64,000 bases of DNA from Palsa-504 sp963756575 (lineage in GTDB: Bacteria; Actinomycetota; Actinomycetes; Streptosporangiales; Streptosporangiaceae): positions 310,001 to 374,000 of the forward strand of contig CAVWOM010000013.1 in the NCBI GenBank assembly GCA_963756575.1. Direction: 5' to 3'. A program made the translations under genes and the position numbers. Each line of letters opens with the position of its first letter. Positions within the stretch are counted from its first letter, which is position 1. Shown here one piece after another: positions 32,859 to 39,970 of the stretch. The notes beneath the pieces are model-generated. The model worked only from the letters and a program-made list of their open reading frames with translations. It was not told the origin of the DNA and searched no databases.

Positions 32859-33713
32859 CTACAGGCCCAGGCGCTCGGCGAAGGCGGAGATCTCGTCGCG
32901 CTGGCCGGCCTGGTCGGTGGCGGCCGGTCCCACCACGAGGCGCGTCGTGCCCTCGGCGGCGTGACCGGCCACGTCCTCGGCGGTCAGGTCGATCGACCCC
33001 CACCGGGTGACTTCCAGCGCGGCGGGGTCCCGGCCCGCCGTGCGGGCGGTCTCCCGCATGAGCTCGAGCTGGGCCTGCCGTTCGGCCGGGGTCAGGCGGC
33101 CGCCGGGGAAGTAGCCGTCGCCGCGCAGGCCCGCGCGGCGGGCCGCGGCCAGGCTGGAGCCGCCGACGTGGATGGGAAGCGTCCCCGCGGGCCCGAGCGG
33201 CTTGGGGTAGCTGCACAGGCTGGTGAAGGAGAAGAACTCGCCGTCGAAGCTGACGCCGTCCTCGCCGCCGGACCACAGCGCCCGCAGCACGTCGATGGCC
33301 TCGTCCGCGCGGCGGCCGCGGGTGGCGAAGTCGACCCCGCCCGCCGCCGCCTCCCCCGGCAGCGCGCCCACGCCCACGGTGAGCAGCCGCATCCGGCCCT
33401 TGGAGAGCACGTCGAGCGTGGCCAGCCGCTTGGCCAGGGCCACCGGGTGGTGGTAGGGCAGCAGCAGGACGGCGGTGCCGAGCAGGATCCGCCTCGTGGC
33501 CGCCGCGACGAAGCTCAGGCACTGGAGCGGATCGGCCACCGGCATGGTCGCCGGGATGGTCACCGGGCCCACGGTGGCCCCGGGGTACAGCGCGATGTGC
33601 TCGGGGAGGTAGAAGGACTCGAAGCCGCAGTCCTCCGCCTGCCGGGCGGCCGCGATCAGGAGGTCGGGATCGGTACCGTAGAAACCCGTGTTGAAGGAGA
33701 GCCCGAACTTCAT
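32859..33713 (-). CDS. LLM-class F420-dependent oxidoreductase
   Basis: 284 residues, a luciferase-like TIM barrel. MKFGLSFNTGFYGTDPDLLI, then FESFYLPEHIALYPG, DPLQCLSFVAAATRRILLGT, LLPYHHPVALAKRLATLDVLS, GRMRLLTVGVGALPGE and IDVLRALWSG match the F420-dependent LLM subgroup (TIGR03619-like). It is monocistronic and convergent with the light-regulator gene, with 5 nt between stops. ATG 33713 lacks a clear Shine-Dalgarno; a TAGCGT -10-like hexamer 6 nt upstream suggests a leaderless mRNA. Substrate unknown. Confidence 0.9.
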   Translation of the reverse strand: MKFGLSFNTGFYGTDPDLLIAAARQAEDCGFESFYLPEHIALYPGATVGPVTIPATMPVADPLQCLSFVAAATRRILLGTAVLLLPYHHPVALAKRLATLDVLSKGRMRLLTVGVGALPGEAAAGGVDFATRGRRADEAIDVLRALWSGGEDGVSFDGEFFSFTSLCSYPKPLGPAGTLPIHVGGSSLAAARRAGLRGDGYFPGGRLTPAERQAQLELMRETARTAGRDPAALEVTRWGSIDLTAEDVAGHAAEGTTRLVVGPAATDQAGQRDEISAFAERLGL

Positions 33714-33748
33714 TTAAGTACGCTATCGCGGCCCGTACTATCGGGGCG

Positions 33749-34492
33749 GTGGGAAGTCGTTTCGTCTCTGCCGTGGCCTTCTACGGGCCGAAGTCCGGCC
33801 TGCTGCGCGCGCTCGTGGCCGGGGTGCAGGACCTGATCGCCGCGCACGTCGGCGACGATTTCCGGCCGTATACGCCCGAGCAGGTGCACGCCACGCTGAT
33901 CGGGCTCAACGGCGTGCGTGACGGCGGCATCGTGGTCAACGAGTACATGCTCGAGCACCTCGGGGAGCGGCGGGAGATGGACCTGCCGCGGGCGATGGAC
34001 CTCTTGGTGCGGCGGTTCGCCACGCCGCTGCCGGTGCGGTTCGGCGGCTTCCGGCCAGATCAGGCGCCCCCGTTCACCAGCCGGGGGCAGCATCCGGCGG
34101 AGCGCTCCTTTTCCGTCCAGGACCGGGCGTTCGTGCTGGTGGGATGGCCGGCGGCGTCCATCGCGGGCGGCGGCCGGCCGATCGACGAGCTCCGGCGCGA
34201 GCTGAACGCGGCCGGCCTGCTGCACCGTTACCACGCCCAGGCCGGCGACGTCGACAACGACCTGCACATGGTGGTGGGCCACCACGCGGGCGCGCCCGCC
34301 GCGGCGCTGGAGGAGGCCACCGCCGCCGTCCGGGGCATGCTGGGCGCCACGCCGTTCGACCTGGCCATCGGGCTATCCGACGTGAAGATCGTCGCGGCCG
34401 ACTCGCACACGATGGCGCCGCCGCTGTACGTCAGCGAAATTCCGGCCGACGAAGTGTCCGTACTTGACTGGGCCGCTCCTCTAGGTCTATAG
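33749..34492 (+). CDS. Uncharacterised protein, possible 2H-phosphoesterase-like fold
   Basis: 247 residues from GTG 33749. The only recognisable elements are PEQVHATLIGL, an H-x-T-x motif flanked by hydrophobics, and NDLHMVVGHH, an H-x-V-x motif about 140 residues later. This spacing recalls the two histidine motifs of 2'-5' RNA ligase-like (2H) phosphoesterases, but the second motif lacks Ser/Thr, so the assignment is weak. No signal peptide or TM. TACTAT (33736-33741) 7 nt before the GTG suggests a leaderless transcript. Confidence 0.7.
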   Translation: MGSRFVSAVAFYGPKSGLLRALVAGVQDLIAAHVGDDFRPYTPEQVHATLIGLNGVRDGGIVVNEYMLEHLGERREMDLPRAMDLLVRRFATPLPVRFGGFRPDQAPPFTSRGQHPAERSFSVQDRAFVLVGWPAASIAGGGRPIDELRRELNAAGLLHRYHAQAGDVDNDLHMVVGHHAGAPAAALEEATAAVRGMLGATPFDLAIGLSDVKIVAADSHTMAPPLYVSEIPADEVSVLDWAAPLGL

Positions 34493-34520
34493 AGATGGAT
34501 CTATCGCGCGGGGGGACTCG

Positions 34521-35723
34521 ATGTTAAATTCCGGGATCATCGACCTGGCCATCGGCCTGGCCTTTATCTTCGGCGCCACCGCCGGGCTCGCCTCGGTCAT
34601 CACCGAGCTGGTGGCGCGCTTCCTCGGCTTGCGCGGGGCGTACCTGCTGCTCGGCCTGCGCGAGCTGCTGGACAGCAAGGGCACGTCCGTCGTGCTGGGC
34701 CAGGCGGAAACCGACTTCCAGAACGCGCGGGACATCGTCACCGCCACCGGGGCCGCGGCCGAGCCGTCGTCGGCGACGGGCGCGCTGCTGGGCAGTCCCA
34801 TCCTGCGCAGCCAGGGGATGACCGGAAACATCACCACCCGGACGCTGACCATGCACAAGGCGGCTGGGGCAGCGCCGGCGGCTGGGGCAGCAGCGGCGGG
34901 CGGCGCCGCTGCTGCCGCGGCCCCGGGCGGCAATGACCGGGCTCCCCTGCCGAAGGCCGACGGGTGGTGGCAGACCTGGAGCATGCGCCGGAGCCTGCCG
35001 TCGTACATCTCGGCCCGGTCGTTCGGCGACGCGGTCGTCGGCCTGGTGATGCCGGACGCGTCCGGGCAGACCACCATGGGCGAGATCCAGGTCGCCCTCG
35101 GCCGGCTGCCCTCCTCGATGGGCACGTTGAAGACGTCGCTGCAGTCGCTGGCCGTGAACGCCGGCGGTGACATGGCCAAGTTCCGCACCTCGATCGAGCA
35201 CTGGTACGACGATCACATGGACCGCGTGTCCGGCTGGTACAAGCGGCGCACCGCCTGGATCACCCTCGGAGCCGGGGTGATCCTGGTCCTGCTGCTCAAC
35301 ATCAACGCGGTGACCGTCGGGCGTGCGCTGTACAGCGACAGCGCTACCCGCTCGGCCGTGGCCACGGTGGCGACCCAGGGCAACCCGTGCCCAGCCTCCT
35401 CGGGAAGTCAGCAGGCCCAGGCTCAGACTCAGCAGAACTGCCTGGCGGGCTTGGAGAAGCGGGTGTCCGACGTGGCCCAGGCCGGGCTGCCGCTCGGCTG
35501 GGGCACCGTGCCCGCCTGCCTCGCGCAGCAGTGCGGCTGGCTGGAGCAGCACGGGATCACCACCCCGGGCGACGGATCGCCCTGGCAGGTGATCCTGGCG
35601 CTCATCGGCTTCCTGGCCACGATCGTGGCGCTCACCCCGGGGGCTCAGTTCTGGTTCGGCTTGGTGGTCAAGCTCAACAGCCTGCGTTCCAGCGGTCCGC
35701 CACCCGCCTCGTCCCCCAGCTGA
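34521..35723 (+). CDS. Uncharacterised membrane protein, three or four TM segments
   Basis: 400 residues. TM1 near residues 5-35 (GIIDLAIGLAFIFGATAGLA), then a cytosolic part interrupted by an Ala/Gly-rich linker (residues 115-140). The conserved block LPSSMGTLKTSLQSLAVNA / FRTSIEHWYDDHMDRVSGWY leads into a TM (WITLGAGVILVLLLNINAV). A Cys-bearing outer loop (NPCP...QNCL...PACLAQQC) and a last TM (VILALIGFLATIVALTPG) follow. The EHWYDD-x-MDRVSGWYKR signature occurs in membrane proteins of many phyla, usually unannotated. I know no function. Start ATG 34521 has GGGGG upstream. Confidence 0.8.
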   Translation: MLNSGIIDLAIGLAFIFGATAGLASVITELVARFLGLRGAYLLLGLRELLDSKGTSVVLGQAETDFQNARDIVTATGAAAEPSSATGALLGSPILRSQGMTGNITTRTLTMHKAAGAAPAAGAAAAGGAAAAAAPGGNDRAPLPKADGWWQTWSMRRSLPSYISARSFGDAVVGLVMPDASGQTTMGEIQVALGRLPSSMGTLKTSLQSLAVNAGGDMAKFRTSIEHWYDDHMDRVSGWYKRRTAWITLGAGVILVLLLNINAVTVGRALYSDSATRSAVATVATQGNPCPASSGSQQAQAQTQQNCLAGLEKRVSDVAQAGLPLGWGTVPACLAQQCGWLEQHGITTPGDGSPWQVILALIGFLATIVALTPGAQFWFGLVVKLNSLRSSGPPPASSPS

Positions 35724-35730
35724 TGCCGCT

Positions 35731-35767
35731 GCCGCCGCCGGTGTCGCAGGACTGCGACAGCGGCGGC
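35731..35767 (+). terminator. Hairpin after the membrane-protein gene
   Basis: Outer stem GCCGCCG/CGGCGGC and inner stem TGTCGCA/TGCGACA with a short loop form a strong hairpin directly past the stop at 35723. The following bases are only modestly T-rich (AATTTCCCTCTT), so termination efficiency is uncertain. Confidence 0.55.
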
Positions 35768-35844
35768 ACGGTAATTTCCCTCTTCACGGTCGGGCCGGTG
35801 GCAGAATCCCGCTTATTCGTTGCCTGAGGGAAATGAGAGAAATT

Positions 35845-36429
35845 ATGCGAGCGGGTATTCCGGCCATGCTGCTGGCCGCGGCGGCCGTGCTGGGCGTCAC
35901 GGCGGGGTGCGGCTCGGCCTCAAGTTCCGGCGGGGCGGCTAGCAGCACCGGGAGCACCAGCGCCACCGGCACCAGCGCCACCGCGGCTGGCACGGGGACC
36001 TCCAGCACGGGGACCTCCAGCACGGGGACCTCCAGCACGGGGGGCGGGGTCGCGACGCCGGAGCAGGTCGTGACCGGGTTCGTCCAGACCGAACTGGCTG
36101 GCCACTGGTCGAAGCTGTGCCCCTACTTCCCCCCGGGCAAGCGGTCTAGCTGCAGCAGCGACGCCGGCAGCCTGTCGGGCAAGCCGACCGGGAAGCTCAC
36201 CGTGGGCAGCGCGGTCGTTTCCGGCAAGCGGGCGCTGGTGCCGGTCACCGGGCACATCTGCCTGTCGGGCAAGAGCGACTGCCAGAGCAATACCGACCCC
36301 GAAGCCGGCCTGCCGAGCGGGTCGGAGACGTTCACGCAGGCCTACGACAAGTCGGTGGCCGGCAACGTCTTCTCGCCGGTGCCGTGCGTCAAGGTCAACG
36401 GCAGGTGGTACGTCAACGGCTCGGGGTGA
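35845..36429 (+). CDS. Small secreted lipoprotein, unknown function
   Basis: 194 residues from ATG 35845 (ATG 35833 adds four). Signal sequence with lipobox VTAGC. A Ser/Thr/Gly linker (residues 30-65) contains the pentapeptide TSSTG three times. The folded part begins TPEQVVTGFVQTELAGHWSKLCPY and has six cysteines plus a terminal VPCVKVNGRWYVNGSG. That layout resembles small NTF2-like or DUF4878-like extracellular domains. No partner is evident, although the small gene after it lies close. Confidence 0.75.
   Translation: MRAGIPAMLLAAAAVLGVTAGCGSASSSGGAASSTGSTSATGTSATAAGTGTSSTGTSSTGTSSTGGGVATPEQVVTGFVQTELAGHWSKLCPYFPPGKRSSCSSDAGSLSGKPTGKLTVGSAVVSGKRALVPVTGHICLSGKSDCQSNTDPEAGLPSGSETFTQAYDKSVAGNVFSPVPCVKVNGRWYVNGSG
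35991..36042 (+). repeat. 15-bp tandem repeat in the lipoprotein linker
   Basis: Three exact copies of CACGGGGACCTCCAG (35991-36035) plus a partial fourth encode TSSTG units in the surface linker. Copy number could vary by slippage without shifting the frame. Confidence 0.85.
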
Positions 36430-36482
36430 GCTCCCGGTTGAGCTAGTGCATTGACCTCGGGAAAGTGGGTAGCCAGGGACGC

Positions 36483-36713
36483 ATGACCGATTCTGACACC
36501 CACGAGGCCGGCTCTGACCGCCACGAGGCCGGCTCTGACACCCGCGAGACCAACACTCATGAGAGCGAAGCCGAGCTCCGGATCTCGCGGGTCCAGGCGC
36601 TCAACGGCTCCGACCTCGTCGCCGTGGTGACCTACCTGCTGGCCAAGCATCCGGACACGTTCCCGCCGATGCTGGACGACGCGCTGAGCTCGGTCAGTCC
36701 CAAAAACAACTGA
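36483..36713 (+). CDS. Small acidic protein, unknown
   Basis: 76 residues from ATG 36483 with AGGGA upstream. The first 30 residues are a charged repeat (D-x-HEAGSD-x-HEAGSD) and the rest is a helical segment (ISRVQALNGSDLVAVVTYLL, FPPMLDDAL). No TM. The coding frame has normal GC3 and a stop just before the convergent gene. I cannot assign a function. Confidence 0.55.
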   Translation: MTDSDTHEAGSDRHEAGSDTRETNTHESEAELRISRVQALNGSDLVAVVTYLLAKHPDTFPPMLDDALSSVSPKNN

Positions 36714-36722
36714 CCCGATCGC

Positions 36723-37511
36723 TCAGTAGTTCTTGTGGACCTGCCAGTAGGCCCAGGCCTGGCAGGGGGTGCCGTACTGGCCCCGGATGTAGTCCTCGCC
36801 CCAGCGGATCTGGGTCTGCGGGCTGGTGAGCCAGTCCGGGCCCGCGGCGGCCATCTTGGCGCCCGGGCTGGCCTGCGGGATCCCGTAGGCGGAGGCGGGG
36901 TTCCCGGCCAGCTCGTCCCACTTGCTCTCGCGGGTCCAGATGTCGTCGAGGCAGCCGAACTGACGGGCTTGGCCCTGGCTCCAGCCGTGGACGGCCAGCT
37001 GGACGTCGGCGTAGGTCTGCCGGGACGTGTTGGTGGACCACAGCGGCGCGCTGCCCGGAGCCGAAGTGGGCGGAGCGGCGGTAGCGGACGCGGCGACGAC
37101 GGCGTTGCCGTTCGGGAGCAGGATCAGCGTGGCCCCGCTATGGCCGCCCGTCCCGGCGGACCACAGCGTCTGGCCGCCGGGCGCGACGACCGCCAGGTTA
37201 CCTCCGGGCGACATGACCAGCGACGCGCCGCCGTTACCGGCGGTGCGGCTGGTCCAGATCGGCGTGCGACCCGGCGCGGCGAGCACCAGGTTGCCGTTGG
37301 CCTGCATGGTGAGCGTGTCGTGGCCGCTGGTGAGCGACTGGCCGGGCGGGAGCGTCTCGCCGGGGAGCAGCCGGTCGCCGCCCGGCGCACCCGCCGCCGC
37401 ACGGGCCGGAGCCGCGTGGGCGGGCGTGCTGCCGAGGAGCGGGCAGAGGGCCGCGGCGAGCAGCGCCGCGACGCCGACGGGTCTGGAAAGCGTGTCATGA
37501 AAGCTGTGCAT
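36723..37511 (-). CDS. Secreted B-lectin plus lytic-transglycosylase-like protein
   Basis: 262 residues. Signal peptide (VGVAALLAAALCPLLGSTPAHA) followed by a bulb-type lectin domain: SLTSGHDTLTMQANGNLVL, SLVMSPGGNLAVV and ATLILLPNGNAVV, three repeats of the beta-prism. The C-terminal 80 residues (FGCLDDIWTRESKWDELAGN, SAYGIPQASPGAKM, QIRWGEDYIRGQYGTPCQAW) are the lysozyme-fold domain common in actinobacterial secreted transglycosylases; the Glu in TRESKWD is the catalytic candidate. It probably binds mannose-type sugars and acts on peptidoglycan outside the cell. Confidence 0.88.
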   Translation of the reverse strand: MHSFHDTLSRPVGVAALLAAALCPLLGSTPAHAAPARAAAGAPGGDRLLPGETLPPGQSLTSGHDTLTMQANGNLVLAAPGRTPIWTSRTAGNGGASLVMSPGGNLAVVAPGGQTLWSAGTGGHSGATLILLPNGNAVVAASATAAPPTSAPGSAPLWSTNTSRQTYADVQLAVHGWSQGQARQFGCLDDIWTRESKWDELAGNPASAYGIPQASPGAKMAAAGPDWLTSPQTQIRWGEDYIRGQYGTPCQAWAYWQVHKNY

Positions 37512-37625
37512 TAATAGTTCCCCCGTTTGAGCCTGGATTTCCAGGTGGTGCCCGACCGGTGCCCCGCGCGCCGGTTTTGAACCGTCCTGAGCGTGCTAGC
37601 CACACGCTTGACGGAAATGGCATAA

Positions 37626-37642
37626 AGCCAGGTCATCTGGCT
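37626..37642. other. Small dyad in the 331-base gap 37512-37842
   Basis: AGCCAG-GTCAT-CTGGCT. The gap holds no gene I can support; only antisense-like frames are open. It also contains a TTGACGG hexamer and the two inverted repeats listed next. Confidence 0.35.
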
Positions 37643-37777
37643 GCAGCGTGGTTATCGTGGGCATCCTAGTGAGTTCGGAATCGGTGCCGCTACCGGAAAG
37701 GCCGCGACGCAGCCGTCCGGCGGGAAGCTGACGAGCATCAGGCCCTGGCCGCCCGCCCGCCTGAGCCTCCAGGGAGG

Positions 37778-37805
37778 CCCGTTCAGTTCGAGTGACCCGA
37801 ACGGG
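37778..37805. promoter_or_regulatory. Inverted repeat upstream of the membrane-protein gene
   Basis: CCCGTTC (37778-37784) and GAACGGG (37799-37805), with GGGA and TCCC partly extending the arms. Could be an operator or an RNA hairpin in the 5' region of the gene at 37843. Confidence 0.4.
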
Positions 37806-37823
37806 TTCCCAGGGCGTTCGATT

Positions 37824-37846
37824 ACATGTTTTAATAGATGACATGT
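37824..37846. promoter_or_regulatory. Paired ACATGT palindromes over the start codon
   Basis: ACATGT occurs at 37824-37829 and 37841-37846 with TTCGA/TCGAA outside, giving a symmetric site. The second palindrome contains the ATG at 37843 and a TAATAG -10-like element lies between. A dimeric repressor binding here would block both promoter and start. Confidence 0.4.
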
Positions 37847-38700
37847 TCGAAGCTCTTGCCTCAGGTGCCAGTCATCCTGCCGTAGCCGCGTGGCTCGCGC
37901 TGGGCACGGCGGCGGTCGCCGCCGTGGTGGTGGCCATGACGTGGAGCGTGAACGTCCGGCAGATCAAGCTGGCCGAGCAGCTGGCCCGGCGGCAGTTCGT
38001 GATCACCGGCGGGGTCACCGGGACCAAGGGCGAGATCGAAGGCGTCGTCGCGGGCGACGGCGACGCAGCCGCCGAGGGTCCGGGACGAGAAGGCCCGGGA
38101 CGAGAGGGTCCGGCGCGGGGCAAGAAGGTGCCGCCGGAGGTCATCGAGGGGCCGGACGAGGTGACGGCCGGAGAGCAGGCCAGGTTCCGGGTGCTGCCGC
38201 TGGGGCCGCACCAGGTGGTGACGTGGGCGGTCGGCGGGGCCGGGGCGGTGTCGCACGCGCCCGACCCGTCGCAGCCCGGTGACCTGCTGCTGATCGCCGA
38301 CCAGCCGGGCGAGCTGACCCTCATCGCGCGGGTGCGCGAGGGCCTGAACGAGCGGCGGGCCACCAAGACCATCGCCGCCGTGCCCGCGGTGCCGGAGCCG
38401 GCGCCGCCGTTCGCGCTGCGGCTGTTCCTGCACGGATGGGGGCTGGTCGTGGTGGCGGTGATGATCGTGGGGTTCGCCGGGGCGCTGGACGCGCTGGGCA
38501 ACTTCACCTCCTCCGACTTCATCGCGCTGGCCGTGCCGCTAGCCGCGCTGCTCGGCGTGATCGCCGTGGCCCGCGGCACCGGGGACGCGAACGGGCGCAC
38601 CGGCAGCGGCGCCCACGGAAACGGCGCCCAGGGAAACGGCCACGGCGCCGGGAGCAGCGGCCACGGGCTCGGGTTCGGGAAGCGGCACGGCCAGAGCTAG
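37843..38700 (+). CDS. Uncharacterised membrane protein with Ig/PKD-like soluble domain
   Basis: 285 residues from ATG 37843. TM1 (AAWLALGTAAVAAVVVAMTW) is followed by a Gly/Glu/Arg repeat (EGPGREGPGREGPARG) and a beta-rich domain of about 80 residues (PDEVTAGEQARFRVLPLGPH, VVTWAVGGAGAV, LTLIARVREG) that resembles a single Ig-like fold. Two more TMs near residues 200-255 and a His/Gly-rich tail follow. No family recognised. It stands alone, followed by a transporter remnant. Confidence 0.75.
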   Translation: MFEALASGASHPAVAAWLALGTAAVAAVVVAMTWSVNVRQIKLAEQLARRQFVITGGVTGTKGEIEGVVAGDGDAAAEGPGREGPGREGPARGKKVPPEVIEGPDEVTAGEQARFRVLPLGPHQVVTWAVGGAGAVSHAPDPSQPGDLLLIADQPGELTLIARVREGLNERRATKTIAAVPAVPEPAPPFALRLFLHGWGLVVVAVMIVGFAGALDALGNFTSSDFIALAVPLAALLGVIAVARGTGDANGRTGSGAHGNGAQGNGHGAGSSGHGLGFGKRHGQS

Positions 38701-38783
38701 CGGGGCCGGGGCGGGTGCCCTGCTCGTTCGGTCATGGAAAACAGCAGGTCACGGGACGGTTAGGGAGAGGAGGACGTGCTCGG

Positions 38784-39184
38784 CGCCATGCCAGCTCGGT
38801 GCTCGGCGGCACGCTGGGCAAGCTGCTGGTGCTGTGCGTGCTGACCTCGACGGCCGCGTCCTGCCAGACCACGATCATGCCGACGGCGCGTGCGGTGCTG
38901 GCCATGTCGGCCCACGGCGCGATCGGCAAGTGGTTCGCCCGGATGCACCCGCGGTTCCGCACGCCCACCACGGCCACCCTGGTCATGGGCGGCGTCTCGG
39001 CCCTGTTCTACGTGCTGCTGACCACGGTGTCGAAGAACGTGCTGGCCGACTCGGCCGCGTCGGTCGGGCTGCTGATCGCCTTCTACTACGGGCCGGTTCC
39101 CTCGTCGTCGGAGTGATCGCCATGGTTGTCACCGCCAGGTTCCAGCGTTCGTATTTCGTCCACGGGATTCGCGATGACGCTTAG
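38784..39184 (+). pseudogene. Remnant of an APC-family amino acid permease
   Basis: The frame from 38784 encodes SSVLGGTLGKLLVLCVLTST, AASCQTTIMPTARAVLAMSA, IGKWFARMHPRFRTPTTATL and SVGLLIAFYYG, a clear middle part of an APC superfamily permease (about TM7-TM10). It then shifts frame near 39090 into SLVVGVIAMVVTARFQRSYF, the last TM and tail, skipping the TMs in between. The N-terminal half is missing. It is a transporter gene reduced by two deletions. Its last codons overlap the TetR start. Confidence 0.8.
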
Positions 39185-39824
39185 TTCAGCCGCCGCTGAC
39201 CCGGGTCGCGCTCCTTCACGGGGGCGCGGGCCCGGGCGGCGGGCTGGACGGCGGAAGACGGCGGTGCTCGAGGCCGCCTGCCGGGTGATCGCGGAGCGGG
39301 GGGCGGACGCCACCCGGTTCGCCGACGTGGCGGCGGAGAGCGGCGTCCCGGTGAGCACGCTGCAGTACTACTTCGGCTCGCGGGAGGACCTGCTGGTGGC
39401 GGCCTTCCGGCACGCCTCGAGCGAGGAGATCGCCGCCCTGGAGGCCGCGGTCGCCGCCATCGACGACCCGTGGGACCAGCTCGAGACGATCCTCGCCCGG
39501 TCGCTCACCGGGTACGAGCCGCAGGCGCCCGAGGCCGGGCGGCTGTGGATCGAGTCCTGGCACTTCGGCATCCGCGACCCGGAGATGCGGGCCGACGCCC
39601 TGCGCGACAACGCCGCCTGGCGCCACCTGGTGGCCGGGGTGGTGCGGCGCGGCATCGAGCGGGGGACCTTCAGCGACCGGTTCGACGCGGACAAAGTCGC
39701 GGTGCTCGCCGTGGCCGCGGCCGACGGCATGGGCATCCCGCTGTCGCTCGGCGATCCGGACATCACCGCGGCCGGCGCGGTGCACGACGTGATGGCCACG
39801 CTACGTGAGCTACTCGATAACTAA
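39174..39824 (+). CDS. TetR-family transcriptional regulator
   Basis: 216 residues from ATG 39174, overlapping the end of the permease remnant (stop 39182-39184). N-terminal HTH: RRKTAVLEAACRVIAERGAD, ATRFADVAAESGVPVSTLQY, YFGSREDLL. C-terminal ligand domain has RLWIESWHFGIRDPEMRADA and a TetR_C-type core. It probably once regulated the adjacent permease; the target may now be elsewhere. Followed by the S53 peptidase gene after a 146-base promoter region. Confidence 0.9.
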   Translation: MTLSSAAADPGRAPSRGRGPGRRAGRRKTAVLEAACRVIAERGADATRFADVAAESGVPVSTLQYYFGSREDLLVAAFRHASSEEIAALEAAVAAIDDPWDQLETILARSLTGYEPQAPEAGRLWIESWHFGIRDPEMRADALRDNAAWRHLVAGVVRRGIERGTFSDRFDADKVAVLAVAAADGMGIPLSLGDPDITAAGAVHDVMATLRELLDN

Positions 39825-39891
39825 GAGTAGTCTGATCATGAACGGTTGCCGAGGGTAACGTCTCGAACGCGCATCACTCTCAGCATGTCGC

Positions 39892-39921
39892 TTGACGGGC
39901 CTCTGACCTGCGGTGTTAGCT
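39892..39921 (+). promoter_or_regulatory. Housekeeping-type promoter for the S53 peptidase gene
   Basis: TTGACG (39892-39897), 18-nt spacer, TTAGCT (39916-39921), then a T-rich stretch and AAGGGGG Shine-Dalgarno before ATG 39971. Confidence 0.5.
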
Positions 39922-39970
39922 AGGACCCGTTTGTTTTTGTCAGCTTTCTTCTTATTAAGGGGGCCTGCGT

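Noticed and set aside
37596..37844. Minus-strand ORF of 82 codons in the gap upstream of 37843
   Set aside because: No start signal and composition unlike real genes here; it also covers palindromes likely to be regulatory.
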